A stretch of DNA of 64,000 nt. Origin: Zanthoxylum bungeanum (Eukaryota; Streptophyta; Magnoliopsida; Sapindales; Rutaceae). The stretch spans positions 62,001 through 126,000 of the forward strand of contig SKCR01006515.1 of the NCBI GenBank assembly GCA_019454045.1. The letters are read 5' to 3'. Positions 59,367 to 64,000 of the stretch are shown one piece after another. Numbering within the stretch: position 1 is the first letter of the stretch; each line of letters starts with the position of its first letter. A program made the translations under genes and the position numbers. The notes under the pieces are model-generated. The model was not told the origin of the DNA. It saw nothing but the letters and a program-made list of their open reading frames with translations, and did not search any database.

Positions 59367-62346
59367 CCAGTGCCGGAATCTGACCTGATCATCTATCTCC
59401 GGTCATTTCTCCGACCTATATATTTTTGTTCCACATCCCTCCCTCAAAATTCAAGACGGCGACCAAGGAGCAGGCTTCACGGCCCATAGTGTCAGAGGAA
59501 GCAACACAACATTTTGCATAACCGTGTGTATTTGGAAAAAAAAAAATTCCCTTTTTAACCTTTGTGCTTTTCCAACCACATATGATTGTGAATGGTCGTG
59601 TAAAGTGTTGTGTAAAAATCATCGTTGATGTTTCAGTTGAGAACACCCATTGTGTTCTTGTTCGAATTTTGATTAATTTATGCATTATAATATTTGTTAA
59701 GGTTTGTTAAATAAGCTTTGAAAGCGTGACTTTTGATAGTGTCTTATTTTGTGTTGTGTGTGTGAGATTAGTGATTACTGTGCGGATTAAGCAGCAAATT
59801 AACTGTGCAATTAGCATGGGACCATTCATTAATCACGTTATTATCTAGTAAGTAGTATGGTCCTCACTAAAACTTTCTCTTTTTTCAGGTAGCTAGCTTC
59901 TTGTAGCCATTATCATCTTAAGAGCTTTTGTTTTCTTATATTTTTTTTTCTTGCGCATGCGATTATGCAGACTCGGGAATTGGTTCTGATTGAAGTTCGT
60001 TTTCACCTGAATCTAACAAACATCTGGCAGCATTTTTTTTTAAATGGGTCTAAAACCCTAATGTAGTCTAAATCTTACATGAATTTTGTTTTTGGTTTTG
60101 ATTTTAACATGAATTGGATCATTTACATTACTTGAGAATCTTTGATTTATATATTTTGTGTAGCTTTTGCATCATTCGATCTTCTTGTTGTTCTTATGTT
60201 TTGTTGCAGAGTTGTGGAGTCTTTTAAGGAACCATCAATTCTTTTATGATGAAGAAAAAAATTTTCAATCGGAAGAAATAGGTTTGGGTTTCTTCTGAAG
60301 AGCCAGTGTATTTCGAGCTTTAAAGCATTTGCATTTGCTAATTATATGGAATTTCATTAACTCTAATCTCTTATATATTCTGTAATTGCTGCCTATTCTT
60401 AAACTCCGATACAGTTATGAGACAGCACTAGATGTGATTTAAATATATATTACATGAAATTTTACTTGTGGAAATGAATTAATCACTAGACAATGGTGTT
60501 TTCTAATTATCATTGTATCTTGCAATATCTTATTCTTTATCATGTCATTATATGTATAGGTTCTTTATAAATAATGTAAGAAAAGTGGTAGTTTTGTGGA
60601 AAATTTGTTTGATTGTTCTTATGCGACTCGATTCAGATGTCGGTTTATGCTTTCAAATCCTTCTTAGACAATATGGAAATGGTCTCTTGGTTTCTCAATG
60701 ATTCAATTTCACTGATACTTTTTCTATTCTCAGTTCAATTGATTATGCATTTTTTACATATTCGATTCGGTGAATTAGACATTGTTGATGTGCATTAATA
60801 CAAAGTTCAGTCACCGAATGTCATTCTATTATTCAACCTAATTTGTGTACACAATTCATATGATTTAATAGTGAAAAAATATTTTATTCTGTAATGTATG
60901 TTTATAAGAAGTATTGTTTGCGTATAAGAGGCTGATCGAATTCAACAGATTGGAAAGAATCTTAGTTGCCATATGTGCGAGCTTTTACTTGCCGCACATT
61001 TTGGTTAATTATTCGTTTGGATGCATTCAGGATTACAATCATTGAATGTAGAGAGACGATGATCGAACACCTTACCATGCTCGAGTATTCCAATACATTA
61101 TATAGGAGGTGAATTACATATCCGCACTTTTATTTGTATAATGAATCTGTTAGTTCTAGGATATAGGAGGTGAATTATCTGCACTTTTATTTTATTATGT
61201 GTACATACATGCTTTCATTGTTTTTATCTATTTCGTTACCCTTCTTATAGAATTCGGTCCGCAATAGAACTATAAAAATCTTATAGTATTGCTGGTTGCA
61301 TACAAAGTATGTTGTCAAATGTGGTAGGCGAATATGGCGTTTTGGTAGTTCAAACCGCTTAAGGCCTGCCCAAGCGCTGCGTTTGGCTAGTCAATTAGTC
61401 AAAGGGTGGGTTGACTAATCGAACATGCAGATTTTTATCTAATATATAGAGTCAAATGAATCCTCGCTATTGGATATATGTTGAAATAGATTTTATAACC
61501 GAGAATGAGGAGAAAAAAGAGGTGATTGTCAATAGTCATATTTGTAATTCTTTCATGCATACGATGTCATCGAGTTTTCTTTTTTTTTTTTCTTTCAAAA
61601 TTGAGAAAAATACTTTGTTTTTTTTTTTCTTTTTAAATAAATAAATTTGGTATGTGATTTGAATTTTGAACTGCATAGTTTTATATTTTAGGCTTTCACT
61701 TAATAATTATCGATTTGTGAATTTAATGAATATCAACATAAGAACACATGAAAGTGACATATAAATATAGATTAGAAGGGCGCATATTGGTACCAAATAG
61801 TAGTAGATATTACTCATGGCTTGCAAAAGAATTTATGATTTCTCTCATCTCCCCAAAAGAAATTGTGCCTTTTCAGTTCATTGCAGAGGCAAACTCTTTG
61901 GCTGTTTTTTTTTAATTTCTTTTTTTCTTTTCTTGTAATGTGAAGACAAGTGTGTCTATAAATCTAATCTATATATATGATGATTTTTCTCCACTCATAT
62001 CTAGGATGTGTAATGGTTTTAGCCTCCTTTGCCAATTTGGTGTTAAAAAATGTTATTCTAGATTTGAATGTTTTAAGTTTCATATATGGAAAACTACAAG
62101 CAATAGATCGATCCCTACGTATGTCTTTACTTTATTAGTTGGTACAACCAACATTGGTGATGGAGAATGTTTTAATGGAGATTCAATGTGTTTTGTGTAT
62201 GTTGGGTAAAGATATCCTTTAATTTTGATATATCGGTGCATTGGTTTTCCTCCTCGCTTGTCAATAAAGTTTAATGGTTTGCCCAATTTTTATTGTGATA
62301 AATGGTCTGTAAATTGATCTAAACATCTTTTATGGACTTATTAAAC
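59367..62346. other. MIR156 downstream transcript region and intergenic DNA
   Basis: The first kilobase is T-rich with possible splice sites and may be pri-miR156. Beyond about 60.4 kb nothing is recognised: no conserved reading frames and no repeat ends. Confidence 0.45.
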
Positions 62347-62939
62347 TGTTAGTATCTTGATAGAATATATATAGGATGATAAATTTTTTCTTTTTTTATG
62401 ACAACTTCAGCATGCTTGAAATTGAAGTTTTGAAGTAAAGGTTGCCATCTCATCTGAAAACCAATTAGTTAACATAGATGAACATTAAACCATTGAAGTT
62501 CATCATTTCATCGTCCTTAAGGTGGTCTCTAGCCCTTATAAGGCCAAATATCTCCCCTAGGATTTGATATATTTTGCGCCCATAGTTCGACCATGACTTT
62601 GCCTCACCTTGGCCTCCGTGATATCCAGGACTATAGCTTGACCACACTTGGACCTCTGTCATGTTGCCTATTGAACACGTGACCTGGCTTTGATACCATT
62701 TGTTAGATTGAGGCACTTGTTATGTAACTTCTTAGTAGGTCACGACACTTGTTATGTAACTTCTTAGTAGGTCAGGATCATAAAATTGCTATGTTAGCAT
62801 GCTTAATAACCATGGAGTTCTAAAGTAAATGTTGTCGTCTCTTTTGAAAACCAATTGATGATCAGAATAAACATTAAATCATTTAACTTCATCCCTCTGT
62901 AGTCGTTAGGATGGTCGTTGGCCCCCTATAAGGCCAACA
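62347..62939 (-). mobile_element. TRIM-like miniature LTR element
   Basis: Minus-strand 5' LTR is 62701-62939 (TG...CA). Next to it TGGTATCAAAGCC (complement at about 62685-62697) is a tRNA-Met primer site. An AGGGGAGATA polypurine tract precedes the second LTR, 62347 to about 62549. The LTRs share GGTTTTCAAAAGAGACGAC-like and TTGGCCTTATA segments but are clearly diverged. No coding. No surviving target duplication. Confidence 0.7.
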
Positions 62940-64000
62940 ATATATTTATAGGATGATAAAAATTTTGTTTTAGAATCACAATCTAGAAAATTCTCATAAT
63001 CTTCTCATTGTGATTGTTGTTTGGAAGTAATACTAATACCTTAAGGATTCAATCTAATTGGGATAGGCAAATTAATTTTGGAGTCAACCTTGGCATAGAG
63101 TGATTCACAGTCTTCCTATTCTAGCAAGGCATGCACATTGGAATAAAATTGATTTAGAATTTTAACAAGTGTGTCTATCGGGGGTTATAATTGATATATA
63201 TATTGACAAGTTCTATATCGAATTCTGTAATACTTGTTCGTGATTGATATATCAATGGATGCTATCAAATTTGTAGTATAAATATTCTTTACAAGTGAGA
63301 GACAATTCCCCTCAAGTGTCTCCTTCCAGATTTCCTTTACCATTTGCTTCTTTTCATTTTTTTAATTACTATAGTTTAAATATCACATAAATATAAACCG
63401 AACCCTCTCTGACTTTGTTGTGACTAGGATTCGGAACTCAATCCTCTTGTACCACTCGCGAGGTTTTACCAATTACAATTTGCTTCTTTTTAGTTTGGTT
63501 ATTCGGTTTGTGAGGCATTGTTTGAGCATTGAATATAACTTAAGATGAACTAATTTAAATTGTTCTTTGATTTATTAAGGATTTAGGAGTCTCCTTATGG
63601 CGTGACCGCACTAAAAGATGTGATTTTTGAAGCTTTCATTTCTGTATGGAGATCCGTACATGTAAGATATAATTCCTTTTTGTATTTGCATGCAGTTAAA
63701 TTCCTAATTGTTATTTGAAAATTTGAGATGAATCACAAAGAGTAATTTGGTTTCTTGAAAATGACCTTATAAGTTCTTATTTTCTCGATTTATGGGTGTC
63801 ATATCATTAGTTTAGATTTGAGTAATGTTGGGAGAAGCATCAAGTTATTTATTTGTAACTTATTTTCAATTCTCTCTTTCTTTTTGAACTTGTAACATCT
63901 TCTTCAGCATTGCTCATTAATCCTCAATTTCTTCTCCGGGTAACTTGATCCTTTGAATTATTTTCTCAACAATAAATCCAAATGAAATAAAAATGTAAAC
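62940..64000. other. intergenic DNA
   Basis: AT-rich; no gene, RNA or transposon end recognised up to the window edge. Confidence 0.5.

Noticed and set aside
62465..62716. 83-codon minus-strand frame
   Set aside because: Covers the interior of the TRIM-like element; no domain and a chance frame.
1..64000. CRISPR array, operon or defence-type system
   Set aside because: Repeats here are dispersed transposons and the sequence is eukaryotic; no regularly spaced repeat array is present.

Overview
This window is nuclear DNA from a flowering plant, most likely a eudicot. It has GT-AG spliced genes, a MIR156 locus, plant Copia elements, tRNA-derived SINEs, many MITEs and AT-rich intergenic DNA. 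Nothing in it suggests bacteria, an organelle or a virus as the source. I could not fix the species.

Left part (1-20,700). The 3' two thirds of a mitochondrial-type ClpB4 disaggregase gene (exons from 112 to 4110, 5' end outside the window) is followed by a transposon-rich stretch. This holds a long-TIR fold-back element (5645-6415), SINEs, a Helitron-like end (about 8150-8536), MITEs, and a young, complete but pol-less Sirevirus-like LTR element (11176-16754, TSD ACAAC). That element ends 244 bp before an ARM-repeat protein gene (16999-18902). The second exon of the ARM gene is interrupted by a 127-bp palindromic MITE flanked by an 8-bp target duplication, which adds an in-frame stop.

Middle (20,700-38,405). 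There is a repeat-rich interval with a pararetrovirus-like fragment and a lone SDF2-like exon. A complete nine-exon gene for non-phosphorylating NADP-dependent glyceraldehyde-3-phosphate dehydrogenase follows (24556-28288, 499 aa). Next is a complete fourteen-exon PDS5 cohesin-cofactor gene with a Tudor-like domain (29915-38405, about 923 aa). One PDS5 intron holds an internally deleted Copia element with TSD AAATG.

Right part (38,406-64,000). This is mostly repeats: a 512-bp solo LTR (TSD AGTAT); a CACTA element (TSD TGT) carrying a SINE that is itself split by a solo LTR (TSD AGATC); a 2.5-kb solo LTR (TSD TATCT); hAT-like MITEs; and a TRIM-like element. The one clear gene here is a MIR156 hairpin near 59,280-59,366.

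The five recognised genes are all on the + strand but are unrelated in function (mitochondrial protein disaggregation, an ARM scaffold, cytosolic NADPH supply, cohesion, and phase-change microRNA), so there is no operon or cluster logic. I found no new multi-gene system. The most informative signals are the MITE-broken ARM gene, the young gag-only LTR element beside it, the datable three-layer nest, and a SINE family present at least eleven times in 64 kb.
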